A DNA stretch of 64,000 bases, taken from assembly GCF_003609635.1 (NCBI RefSeq), contig NZ_MCIA01000017.1:1-64000 (forward strand). Reading direction: 5' to 3'. The stretch is from Lacrimispora algidixylanolytica (GTDB lineage Bacteria; Bacillota; Clostridia; Lachnospirales; Lachnospiraceae). Under the pieces are notes generated by a model. The model had not been told where the DNA came from and searched no databases. It saw nothing but the letters and a program-made list of their open reading frames with translations. A program made the position numbers and the translations under genes. Of this stretch, positions 1-8,409 are shown in pieces (position 1 is the first letter of the stretch; each line of letters starts with the position of its first letter).

Positions 1-49
1 ATTATAGAAAATTTTCCGGAACCGACTGATTTCTTATATCCTCTTTCTT

Positions 50-622
50 TTATTCTTTTACTACAGCTTTAGAAACTCTCTCCTTTAATTCAGCCATATA
101 GCATTCTTTGGCTATTTGGTAACGGATATACTGCTTATCCTCCTCCTCTTTTAGTTCAGATCCATTTGTTTCTGTAACTCGTATTACCTCATCTTCGGAA
201 ATCCGACCCATTAAAACATCTTTTATCATCCGTTCCTTTGCCTCACTGTAAATATAATCGTAATAGATCCTCGTATCATACTCCTTTGGACCATAGATTT
301 TTTCACCTGCAACAATGGCCTTTTTTCTTGCTTCATTTTCTTTCTCTACCGTTTTGCAGAAAGCAGAATAGGAAATATCCTCTATAACTGCGTTCTCTTT
401 AAGCATCTGCTGTTCAACCTTAGCAAAGGTCACTCTATCCTCAGGCCTCTGTTCTCCAGCCTGAACACCACCGGTAAAGACATGAGACAAAAGGGAGTAC
501 TCGTCTTCATATATCTTGTGACCATTTACTGTAATCACAGGCTTACTTTGAAATGCAGTCAAAAAACAAGTAGCTACGCAGAGAATAAAAACAGTTCCAA
601 TCATATATGTTCTCTTCTTCAT
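50..622 (-). CDS. Exported protein with SurA/PpiC-like N-terminal segment, function unknown
   Basis: About 190 residues. A hydrophobic N-terminal segment (residues 1-24, after MKKR) is a signal peptide or membrane anchor. The following stretch, KPVITVNGHKIYEDEY, resembles the start of SurA/PpiC-type chaperone-isomerases (a short strand 'VNG..I...E' leading into helices). The rest is charged and helical, and no parvulin catalytic domain is present, so this would be a chaperone-like helical domain only. The start is the internal ATG at 622, which has GGAGG six bases upstream; an ATG 12 bases earlier lies inside that ribosome site. It lies downstream of the beta-helix gene on the same strand, perhaps in the same operon. 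The family link is tentative. Confidence 0.6.
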   Translation of the reverse strand: MKKRTYMIGTVFILCVATCFLTAFQSKPVITVNGHKIYEDEYSLLSHVFTGGVQAGEQRPEDRVTFAKVEQQMLKENAVIEDISYSAFCKTVEKENEARKKAIVAGEKIYGPKEYDTRIYYDYIYSEAKERMIKDVLMGRISEDEVIRVTETNGSELKEEEDKQYIRYQIAKECYMAELKERVSKAVVKE

Positions 623-681
623 GACAGCCTCCATTTACCCGGATCTTTTAGGGGAGTTAGTGAAAATCAACCAATCTGTAT

Positions 682-3168
682 CTAATCAAATGAGATAATA
701 GGATTCCAGCTGATTTCATCTCCAGCATTGGAGCCATTTTGGTTTACTAAAAAATAAATAAAATCTCCTGCTAAAACACGGGTGGTCAGTTGATGAGTCA
801 TTCCTGAAGTATCCGATCCTCCAATGGATTGCCAGCCATTTTCTGGCCAAAGGTTCTGTGAATTTTTTAATACTTTGACCTTAACTCCATCGTAGCCTGC
901 ACTTGCCTTCTTTGGATTCCCTTTTATAGTGATATTTCCAGAACGAGGTGCTTTCCATGCAACTACCGTATCTGAGGTATCGGGATGAAGCTGAGCTGGC
1001 GACCAGATTAAACTATACTGTTTTTTCCCTTTCCACCGATTCACACTGCTATCCCAAGTCATTTGCTGATATCCGTTATTATCCGTCTCAAGATAATACC
1101 AGCCCCTGTTTCCTTGTACATTGGAAAAATCCCCAGCCAAACTATATTTTTCTACTACTTTATAGGTAATAAGCGGATTCCAGTATGTGCCGTCACTGTA
1201 ATTCGTTCCATTTTTATTTAAAACAAAGTAAAGCATCTCATCTTTTTTCACATCAACAGTGAAGTTATGGGCTATTCCTATTGCGTCTGATCCACCGATT
1301 AACTGCCAGCCGCTTCCTGGCCAGACCTGGGTGTTACCCTTTAGAATCTTCACATTTACTCCATCATTTCCAAAACTAATCTTTTTGGGGTTTCCTACAA
1401 CCTGAATGGTACCTGCTTTTTGAGCTTTCCAGGCAAGCACGGTATCATTGCCGTCGGGGTGCATATTTCCAGGTGCCCAGATGAGATTATAAACGCCGCT
1501 TCCTTTCCATTTTTTCTGATTATCATCCCATGACATAGTTTGATAAGAGCCGTTAACCGCCTCCATGTAATACCAGCCCCGGTTACCCTGAGAAGTTGCA
1601 AAATCCCTGGTAAATACATAGGTATCTTCATCAACAAGACCCGTCACCGTAGTCTGATGAGCTCCAATATCATAGGAACCTTTATTCAGTGCATTTCCAA
1701 AGAAATCTTTGCCCCCATTGTCAGGAAGGTATACCCCTCTTCCAATGGCTGGAGACGTATTTTTATTTTTAAAATGGTCCGCAAATCCCATTCCATCCTC
1801 TGCAGGCCCAGGGCTGACAAATTGAGGATCTGCTGCAACCGCATATAAATCTGCCTGGTTTGCATCACATGGATAATACAGGTTGTTCTCATATACAGAG
1901 GAGGCCCAATCCGGGGAAGAATTAAAATAGAATATATTATTATAAAACTTATGATTCTTACCCGCATTCCCAAAGCATGCATCCAGCTTCCCTTGTGATT
2001 TATAAAATGTATTGTTATATAACTCAGTTGGCATATCTCCTGCTCTTACAATATACCTTTCATCATCTACACTGACATTATAACGCAGGACCGTCTTTAT
2101 ATGCTCAGGATCCTTATTGATTCCCGCACAATCAAGCCAGAATCCCCCCTGATTTCCATGGGTGTAATTATACTGGAAGGTTGTGACTCCTCCCGTTCCC
2201 CAATCCGTATCAAAAGCGGTTCCATCACTTTCAAACAATACCGTTCTTGCTACCTCATTGTACTGAAACAGTGCATCATCTGTTCCACAGGTCCACAGGC
2301 CAGCAATAATTTTAGTATCCGAAGAATTTCCAAGAGCACCTGCATCATAGCACAGATTATACTGAATCAAAGGTGAGATACAATTTGCCACTATCATTCC
2401 GTCCGATCCGGTTCTGCTTATTGTATTGCCTTCAATTACCACATTGGTATGGTACTGATCTACAATAAAATCTTCTCTCTGGTTTATCCGAATACCGCTA
2501 GTCAATACATCATGAACGTAATTTCCCTTAATGGACACCCCGTCATAATGAACGGAGCTGGTAGACCTTCCAGGCATGCTGACATAAATACCTGAATTCC
2601 AGTACATGCTCTTGTAGGTTTGCAAATCCCTCCTGTTCTCTCCGGTTACATCATGGACCTCACAATCTTCAATGGTGATTCCATGAGTGATTCCATCTGT
2701 CTTTCCATTGATAAAGATTCCCTGACGAATTCCTCTTTGGGCTGCCTTATTGGTAACCTCAAAATTCTTTATGGTCCAGTATTCCTGGGATTCAAGCTTG
2801 ATTGCGGCTTCTGCTCCATTGCCCTCAATCAAAGGCTTATTTCCCACTCCGTACTGATCCAAGATAATGGGGGCTCCGCTACTTCCGGACCCCAAAGGGT
2901 GAAGTATTCCGCTCCATTTTCCACCCGCTTTAAAGTATATTTTATTTCCCGGGAGAAATGTAGTTTCATTTACTTTATTCAGGGACTTCCATGCCGTTTG
3001 CTCAGACGTACCGCTTGCCTTATCATTTCCATTTACATCGTCCACATAGTACGTAGCCGTAGTCAATCTCTGCCACTTAGTATTTTGTGGTTCTTCTGCA
3101 TACACATGGCCCCCAGCCAGTATAATGCTCATACATACTGCTGATAACAACATCAATACCTTTTTCAT
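682..3168 (-). CDS. Secreted right-handed beta-helix protein with two C-terminal sandwich repeats
   Basis: 828 residues. Residues 1-24 are a signal peptide ending ...HVYA|EE. Residues about 35-100 (YYVDDVNGNDKASGTSE...) are the usual lead-in of parallel beta-helix carbohydrate-active proteins. Residues about 100-500 are rich in N/G turns such as 'IEGNTIS', 'IKGNYV' and 'YNNTF', as in pectate-lyase-like or PL/GH beta-helices, ending in the typical 'GSYDIGAHQ'. Two tandem modules of about 147 residues follow (near 525-670 and 681-828). Both contain GNRGWYY, WKG, HPD...DTV.AWKA, GNPKK and WNP; they look like binding modules of a family I cannot name. The start has GGAGGGG upstream. Being next to a CUT1 ABC importer and YesMN, it probably acts on an extracellular polysaccharide. 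Substrate unknown. Confidence 0.8.
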   Translation of the reverse strand: MKKVLMLLSAVCMSIILAGGHVYAEEPQNTKWQRLTTATYYVDDVNGNDKASGTSEQTAWKSLNKVNETTFLPGNKIYFKAGGKWSGILHPLGSGSSGAPIILDQYGVGNKPLIEGNGAEAAIKLESQEYWTIKNFEVTNKAAQRGIRQGIFINGKTDGITHGITIEDCEVHDVTGENRRDLQTYKSMYWNSGIYVSMPGRSTSSVHYDGVSIKGNYVHDVLTSGIRINQREDFIVDQYHTNVVIEGNTISRTGSDGMIVANCISPLIQYNLCYDAGALGNSSDTKIIAGLWTCGTDDALFQYNEVARTVLFESDGTAFDTDWGTGGVTTFQYNYTHGNQGGFWLDCAGINKDPEHIKTVLRYNVSVDDERYIVRAGDMPTELYNNTFYKSQGKLDACFGNAGKNHKFYNNIFYFNSSPDWASSVYENNLYYPCDANQADLYAVAADPQFVSPGPAEDGMGFADHFKNKNTSPAIGRGVYLPDNGGKDFFGNALNKGSYDIGAHQTTVTGLVDEDTYVFTRDFATSQGNRGWYYMEAVNGSYQTMSWDDNQKKWKGSGVYNLIWAPGNMHPDGNDTVLAWKAQKAGTIQVVGNPKKISFGNDGVNVKILKGNTQVWPGSGWQLIGGSDAIGIAHNFTVDVKKDEMLYFVLNKNGTNYSDGTYWNPLITYKVVEKYSLAGDFSNVQGNRGWYYLETDNNGYQQMTWDSSVNRWKGKKQYSLIWSPAQLHPDTSDTVVAWKAPRSGNITIKGNPKKASAGYDGVKVKVLKNSQNLWPENGWQSIGGSDTSGMTHQLTTRVLAGDFIYFLVNQNGSNAGDEISWNPIISFD

Positions 3169-3271
3169 TTGCCCCTCCAGACTTTACATTTGTTCTTGAA
3201 TATAAAGTACCTTCTCACTGAATGTTACTTTATTTCTCCCCCTTCCTTCTCTCATTTTAAATTCCCCCCCC

Positions 3272-4093
3272 TTAACCTTTTACTGCACCTGAGGTCATAC
3301 CGGAGATAATATGCCTTTGCAAAATCAAATAAACAATTGCTACGGGAAGAGTGGATAATACCACGTTTGCAAATACCAGCTGCCAGTCTGAATTATGGTT
3401 TCCAAAGAAATTATAAACCGTCAAAGGAAGGGTATAATTTCTGGCACTGTTCAAAAAGTAAATGGATATTCCAAAGTCATTCCATACCGCCATAAAGTTG
3501 ATAATGACAGCCGTTACTGTTACAGGCTGTAACAGAGGAAATATAATCCGAAAAAACAATTGCGTATGGCTGGCTCCGTCAATCCATGCAGATTCATCAA
3601 TCTCAATTGGAATACTCTTAATGAAACCAGTATATAAAAAGACCGTAAAGGACATGTTTGCAACGATTAAGACAAAAACAGCAGCTATCTCATGAGTCAG
3701 ATGCAGGAAATTACAGACAAAGTAAGTAGGTATGATCTGAAGTGGCAGCACAAGCCCAAATACAACGGTCATATGAATCAACTTTGAAAAAAATGTTTTT
3801 CTTCTTTCCAATACAAAGGCCATGGTAGAACATAAAATAATCAGCAGTAAGACACAAATCACCGTAATGATCGTACTGTTTAAAAATCCCCGAAAGATTC
3901 CTCCCTCTCGTATCATCTCCTTATAATTTTCAAAGATATGCCATGTGGTTGGAAGCTTTAAATTCATTCTTGCTGCTTCTGTCTGGTTTTTAAAAGAATT
4001 GATGATTACCATAAATACAGGGATTAATATAATCAAAGCACAAAAGCACAACGCTGTATTTAGTATCGCTTCATATCGCTTTCTTCTTCTCAC
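3272..4093 (-). CDS. CUT1-family sugar ABC transporter permease (MalG type)
   Basis: 273 residues with about six membrane segments; the first is at residues 12-32. The binding-protein-dependent transport signature is seen as 'EIDESAWIDGASHTQLFFRIIFPLL', the EAA loop that docks the ATPase. The gene starts with GTG in a GTGA overlap with the stop of the upstream permease, behind GGAGG, so the two are translationally coupled. No ATPase gene is in the cluster, so the importer presumably borrows a shared MsmX/UgpC-type ATPase encoded elsewhere, as is common for CUT1 systems in Firmicutes. Substrate inferred to be an oligosaccharide released by the neighbouring beta-helix protein. Confidence 0.9.
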   Translation of the reverse strand: MRRRKRYEAILNTALCFCALIILIPVFMVIINSFKNQTEAARMNLKLPTTWHIFENYKEMIREGGIFRGFLNSTIITVICVLLLIILCSTMAFVLERRKTFFSKLIHMTVVFGLVLPLQIIPTYFVCNFLHLTHEIAAVFVLIVANMSFTVFLYTGFIKSIPIEIDESAWIDGASHTQLFFRIIFPLLQPVTVTAVIINFMAVWNDFGISIYFLNSARNYTLPLTVYNFFGNHNSDWQLVFANVVLSTLPVAIVYLILQRHIISGMTSGAVKG

Positions 4094-4971
4094 ATCTCCA
4101 CCTCCCTGTTTGCAATGTATTTATAAGCTGGCAGGGCAATCCCAGCAATTACCACGGCCAATATAATGCTAGCCGCACAGCCTTCTCCGAGCCTTCCAGC
4201 CCCAAAGGATTTATAGATCAGAGTTCCAAAGACCTCTGTTGCCGATCCTGGACCTCCTTGAGTGGTGGCCTGGATTAGATCAAACACCTTAAGTCCTCCG
4301 ATGATACTTAATATAAGTGCATTGTTAAATGCAGGCAAAAGAAGGGGAAAGGTGATGTACTTAAATCTAGTAACCCCGTCAGCTCCATCGATTTCTGCGG
4401 CCTCATAATAATCCCTTCCAATGGTCTGCATTCCCGACAGAAGAATCACCATGGTAAAGCCGGACCATTTCCATATTTCAATGGCACATACAGAGAAAAT
4501 AGCAAGATTGGTATCCACAAGCCAGGACTGAGCAAGCCCCCCAAGTCCTACTGCTCGTAAAAATCCATTGACCAGTCCGTTCGAAGGGTGCAAAAGAGAA
4601 GAAAATATAAGTCCCACCGCCACCGTATTGATTACGGCTGGAAGAAAAAATACAGTCCGCAAGGCATTGGTCAGTGCCATCTTCCGGTTTAGTGCAATCG
4701 CCAGAGACAGTCCGATTCCCATTTTAAATATGGTTGTGACTAAAGCAAATATAAAAGAATTACCAATGGCCCGTCTCATATTGGGCTGAGTGAATACGTC
4801 TACATAATTTTGCAGCCCTCCAAACCGGGCTGAGGATAAATTGAAACCAAGAATTTTAACAAATGACAGGGCCAACCCTCCTACGGCGGGGATTATAAAA
4901 AACAGGATATAAAGCAAGAGTCCTGGGATCGCCAAGGTATAGGAATATCTTTTTAATGTAGTTGAATGCAT
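4090..4971 (-). CDS. CUT1-family sugar ABC transporter permease (MalF type)
   Basis: 293 residues. Membrane segments include residues 12-33, 72-98, 108-128 and 260-285. The EAA loop reads 'YYEAAEIDGADGVTRFKYITFPLL', with the conserved EAA and G. It forms the heterodimeric membrane channel with the next gene and receives substrate from the lipoprotein encoded upstream at 5080-6420. The ribosome site AAGGAG sits 7 bases before the ATG. The order binding protein - MalF type - MalG type is the standard CUT1 operon order. Confidence 0.9.
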   Translation of the reverse strand: MHSTTLKRYSYTLAIPGLLLYILFFIIPAVGGLALSFVKILGFNLSSARFGGLQNYVDVFTQPNMRRAIGNSFIFALVTTIFKMGIGLSLAIALNRKMALTNALRTVFFLPAVINTVAVGLIFSSLLHPSNGLVNGFLRAVGLGGLAQSWLVDTNLAIFSVCAIEIWKWSGFTMVILLSGMQTIGRDYYEAAEIDGADGVTRFKYITFPLLLPAFNNALILSIIGGLKVFDLIQATTQGGPGSATEVFGTLIYKSFGAGRLGEGCAASIILAVVIAGIALPAYKYIANREVEM

Positions 4972-5079
4972 AATCTGCTCCTTAGATGTAACGGTGATAG
5001 CAGAAATACCAGATACGGTAAAAGTATGTTTTTACTAATACGAATATCTGGTATCTCTCTTTATTCCGTTGCCAATTTA

Positions 5080-6420
5080 TTATTTCCAGTTAGAATCGCC
5101 TTGCGCTTTTGCATTTCGCTCGGTTTCCTGATCAAGTGCCTGGGCTACTTCCTTGGCATCCTTTAACATGCCGGTATAGTAATTTAACAAAGGTTCGCTT
5201 AAGTTGCCGTAAGCATATTTGTTGATTTCCTCCCAGTCTGTCATGGATTTTCCGTTATCCATGATTTTCTTTAAATCCTCTGTTGCCTTTGGAATATCAC
5301 TGGTAACATTTTTATTTAAGTAAACGCCTGGCTGTGCATCGGCATAAATCTGCTGAGCTTCTTTGGAAGCAATATAGTTAAGTACCTTTTTTCCAAGCTC
5401 CGGATCCTTACAATTGGTGGTAAGTGCCAGCGAATATGGGGTAAACATATTGATGTAATTATCACCGCTTGTGGTTGGAATTGCAAAGGCTCCGATGTCG
5501 TCAATCTTATCTGGGAACTTCTTATTGATGTTATCTGCACACCAGGTACCGTTAATGTACATGGCACACTCTCCGTTTGCCAGTGCTTGATGCGCATTGT
5601 CTACGGTATCTGATAGATACGTCTCATTCACATAGCCAAGGTCGATCAGATTCTTCGTTTTTTCAATAGAACCTACGAAATTCGTACAATCTGCATATTT
5701 TAGTTTATTTGTATTGATCTGTTCCATGAGACCAAAGGTATCCGTTCCTTTTTCTTTGGCATCATTTAATAAACCACTGATGGTAGGTGGCTGCACACTC
5801 CACGCATCCTTACCAGAATAATAAACCGGGGTTACTCCCTGTGCTTTAACTTTTTCACAAACCGCTAATAACTCATCCCATGTCTGAGGTATTTTAACGC
5901 CTGCCTTTTCAAAAACCTTTTTATTATAAAATACGCCGGATAATACCACAGAATCAATTGGGACCGCATATAACTTACCATTATACTTAAAGGTACCGTC
6001 CAGTGCCTTCTCATCATATTCAGATACACACTCTAGTCCTGTTAGGTCAACTAATTTATCAAGACCATTGGCATAGGACTCAACCCATTGAGGCTTGTAG
6101 ACCTGAATGATGTCCGGAAGATCATCTGTAGCAAACTTTGTCTGAAGAACCTGATCTCCCTGGGAGCCGCCTTGTATTTTTGATATCTCAAGCTTAAATC
6201 CCAGTTCCTTGGAATTCTCATTTATATGCTGCTCCAATGCTTGCCAGCCTGCTTTATACCAATCCGTATACATTAAAACGCGAAATGTCTTAACCTCCAT
6301 GTCACCTTTTGATCCTGTACTTACTGACTTAGAAGCAGTACTGCTTCCCCCACATCCAGTAAGACCAGCAATCATTGAAAAAGCCAGACCCATAGCCAGC
6401 CATTTTCTACTCTTTTTCAT
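5080..6420 (-). CDS. Extracellular sugar-binding lipoprotein (solute-binding family 1)
   Basis: 446 residues. A lipoprotein signal peptide with lipobox LTGC places Cys23 as the lipidated residue. The mature chain has the periplasmic-binding fold of CUT1 family 1 proteins, with hallmarks such as 'FRVLMYTDWYKAGWQALEQ', 'FATDDLPDIIQVY' and 'GECAMYINGTWCADNI'. First gene of the operon with both permeases; the divergent YesM/YesN system presumably regulates it. Its promoter region (6421-6615) carries two perfect palindromes. Ligand cannot be read from the sequence; an oligosaccharide is likely. Confidence 0.9.
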   Translation of the reverse strand: MKKSRKWLAMGLAFSMIAGLTGCGGSSTASKSVSTGSKGDMEVKTFRVLMYTDWYKAGWQALEQHINENSKELGFKLEISKIQGGSQGDQVLQTKFATDDLPDIIQVYKPQWVESYANGLDKLVDLTGLECVSEYDEKALDGTFKYNGKLYAVPIDSVVLSGVFYNKKVFEKAGVKIPQTWDELLAVCEKVKAQGVTPVYYSGKDAWSVQPPTISGLLNDAKEKGTDTFGLMEQINTNKLKYADCTNFVGSIEKTKNLIDLGYVNETYLSDTVDNAHQALANGECAMYINGTWCADNINKKFPDKIDDIGAFAIPTTSGDNYINMFTPYSLALTTNCKDPELGKKVLNYIASKEAQQIYADAQPGVYLNKNVTSDIPKATEDLKKIMDNGKSMTDWEEINKYAYGNLSEPLLNYYTGMLKDAKEVAQALDQETERNAKAQGDSNWK

Positions 6421-6453
6421 AATTCATATCCTTCCTTTTATCTACACTTGAAT

Positions 6454-6463
6454 TAACCGGTTA
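6454..6463. promoter_or_regulatory. Palindrome TAACCGGTTA, possible operator
   Basis: A perfect 10-bp palindrome TAACCGGTTA lies 34 bp upstream of the start of the sugar-binding lipoprotein. Its central AACCGGTT is the kind of core bound by LacI-family regulators. No LacI gene is in the window, so the binder is unknown. Confidence 0.4.
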
Positions 6464-6498
6464 TTTCTTAAACCAATCATACCATTAAATTCCATTGG

Positions 6499-6511
6499 AG
6501 TGCATTGCACT
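6499..6511. promoter_or_regulatory. Palindrome AGTGCATTGCACT, possible operator
   Basis: A perfect inverted repeat AGTGCA-T-TGCACT in the divergent region between the ABC operon and yesM-like kinase, 45 bp upstream of the -35 box of the kinase promoter. Candidate site for the AraC-type regulator or another factor. Confidence 0.4.
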
Positions 6512-6555
6512 TTTTTTCACTTCATAGGATTTTTTCACACTTTTTCATGTACAAC

Positions 6556-6584
6556 TTGACATATATTCCCATAAATTCTATGAT
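6556..6584 (+). promoter_or_regulatory. SigA-type promoter of the YesM/YesN operon
   Basis: TTGACA (6556-6561), a 17-bp spacer and TATGAT (6579-6584) sit 31 bp upstream of the kinase start. A near-consensus vegetative promoter. Confidence 0.75.
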
Positions 6585-6615
6585 ACTTTTATAACACATT
6601 ACCAAAGGAGGATGA

Positions 6616-8409
6616 ATGAGAAAACACTTTACCAGCATCCGTTATAAATTTATTTTTTCCATGACTATGATCTTTCTTTTATTTGCAGCGTTGGTCCTTG
6701 GAATCTGGTATAAAGCGTTAAAGAAGGATGCTGCCTCCACTGCCATACACAACTCCGAGCATCTATTACAGGTATCCAATACCATATTTGAAAATCAGGT
6801 CCAAGATATTATGAATGTAGCAGCTCTTACTTCGGTTCGATCCAGTAACTCTCTATCCACAAACATCATCACTATATTGTCAAGAGATGACTTAAGTGAT
6901 TCTGATATCGTGAATTACCGGCGGACTGCCTCCGATTATTTAATCAGCCTTTGCAGCTTTAAAAGCAACTTAAACGGTCTAATGCTAAGCGACTTTAACG
7001 GAAACACAGTTGCATATGGTCTCCCCACTTCTTTTGAAACCATGGCAGAAAACAACTGGATTTCCTTAATCAAAGACAGCAATAAAAAGTTTGTTTTTAT
7101 TCCTCCTCATTATCCTAATAAATGGTACAATACGAAAAATGATATGGTATTTTCGGTATTAAAACCGGTTTATGGCTTTGACAATCAAAAGATTGGGTTT
7201 GTAAATGCAGACATCAGTGCGAACCTGTTTCAAGAGTGTTTTAATACCAGTTCCACCTCCTCCTCTTCCTTGTATGTAATCAATCTAGAAGACGGGGCCA
7301 TTTTATTTCAGCCTGCATTTAATCTGTTGAATACAAAACAAAGTGAACCAGCGCGTTTTGAGATCCTTGACAGGATAACCAATCAATCCGGTCACTTTTT
7401 TATTACCAATGAGGAAAATGATAAACTGCTTGTGGTATATCACACCTCCCGCCTTACAAACTGGACTACCTTAAATGTAATTCCGGAACAAGAGATCGTA
7501 TCCGCCTTTACCAATACCCTGCATAACATCATTCTAATTACATTGTTACTAGTTGCTCTCATCATAACCTGCGTATTTATCATTACCTCCTTGCTAACAA
7601 GGAAGATACGTCTTCTTGCAAATGCCGTAAGGCGCATAGACGGGGATTGTCTGGATCTCCCCATAGAAATACATTCAGAAGATGAAATAGGCGCCTTAAC
7701 CAAACAATTTAAAGCGATGCTTAATCGAATCCGCCTTCTGCTTCTCCAGGTAAAAAAGGAAGAGGAATCAAAGCACCGAGCTGAAATTGCGGCTCTACAA
7801 TTTCAGATGAATCCGCATTTTCTATACAACACCTTAAATACCATTAAGTTTCTCTCTGCACTCCAGGGCGCTGACAATATTGGCAAAGTGGCAGAAGCTC
7901 TCTCCTCTTTGATGCATACCAATATGAATGGAAGATCTTTTATTCAAATCAATGAGGACAAGGACTTTTTGATATCCTATTTGGAAATTCAAAATTACCG
8001 TTATACCAATTCCTATCAATACCGCGTTCATGTTTCTGAGGAAGCCGGTCTATATATGATTCCAAAGCTATTAGTTCAGCCACTAGTTGAAAATGCATTA
8101 AAACATGGCTTAAAGGAGAAGGTTTCAGATGGCATCCTTTTGGTGGATTATTTTATTGATGACGGACATTTGAAACTTATCGTAGAGGACAATGGTTGTG
8201 GAATAGAGGAAGATCGGATTCAAGAAATATTAGATCACAATCAAAACGAAAGTGCAGGGCACATTGGCATTCATAACATCCGGGAACGTCTGCATATGTA
8301 CTTTTCTACTGACTTTGATATGGAGATCATAAGCCAGCCCGGAGTCTTCACCCGATTTGAACTTTCCCTTCCCATGGTTCTTGAAAATGAGGTGACACAT
8401 TATGTATAA
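6616..8409 (+). CDS. YesM-type sensor histidine kinase
   Basis: 597 residues. TM1 is at about 12-30, followed by an extracellular sensor domain to about 290, TM2 at about 300-323, a HAMP domain, then the His_kinase domain with phospho-acceptor His in 'FQMNPHFLYNTLN', and a HATPase_c domain with N-box 'LVENALKHGL' and G-box 'VEDNGCGIEED'. This is the LytS/YesM architecture that works with AraC-type response regulators. The ribosome site GGAGG lies directly before the ATG. The end overlaps the start of the regulator gene by 8 bp, so they are coupled. Probably senses extracellular carbohydrate or binding-protein state and controls the divergent ABC operon. Confidence 0.92.
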   Translation: MRKHFTSIRYKFIFSMTMIFLLFAALVLGIWYKALKKDAASTAIHNSEHLLQVSNTIFENQVQDIMNVAALTSVRSSNSLSTNIITILSRDDLSDSDIVNYRRTASDYLISLCSFKSNLNGLMLSDFNGNTVAYGLPTSFETMAENNWISLIKDSNKKFVFIPPHYPNKWYNTKNDMVFSVLKPVYGFDNQKIGFVNADISANLFQECFNTSSTSSSSLYVINLEDGAILFQPAFNLLNTKQSEPARFEILDRITNQSGHFFITNEENDKLLVVYHTSRLTNWTTLNVIPEQEIVSAFTNTLHNIILITLLLVALIITCVFIITSLLTRKIRLLANAVRRIDGDCLDLPIEIHSEDEIGALTKQFKAMLNRIRLLLLQVKKEEESKHRAEIAALQFQMNPHFLYNTLNTIKFLSALQGADNIGKVAEALSSLMHTNMNGRSFIQINEDKDFLISYLEIQNYRYTNSYQYRVHVSEEAGLYMIPKLLVQPLVENALKHGLKEKVSDGILLVDYFIDDGHLKLIVEDNGCGIEEDRIQEILDHNQNESAGHIGIHNIRERLHMYFSTDFDMEIISQPGVFTRFELSLPMVLENEVTHYV

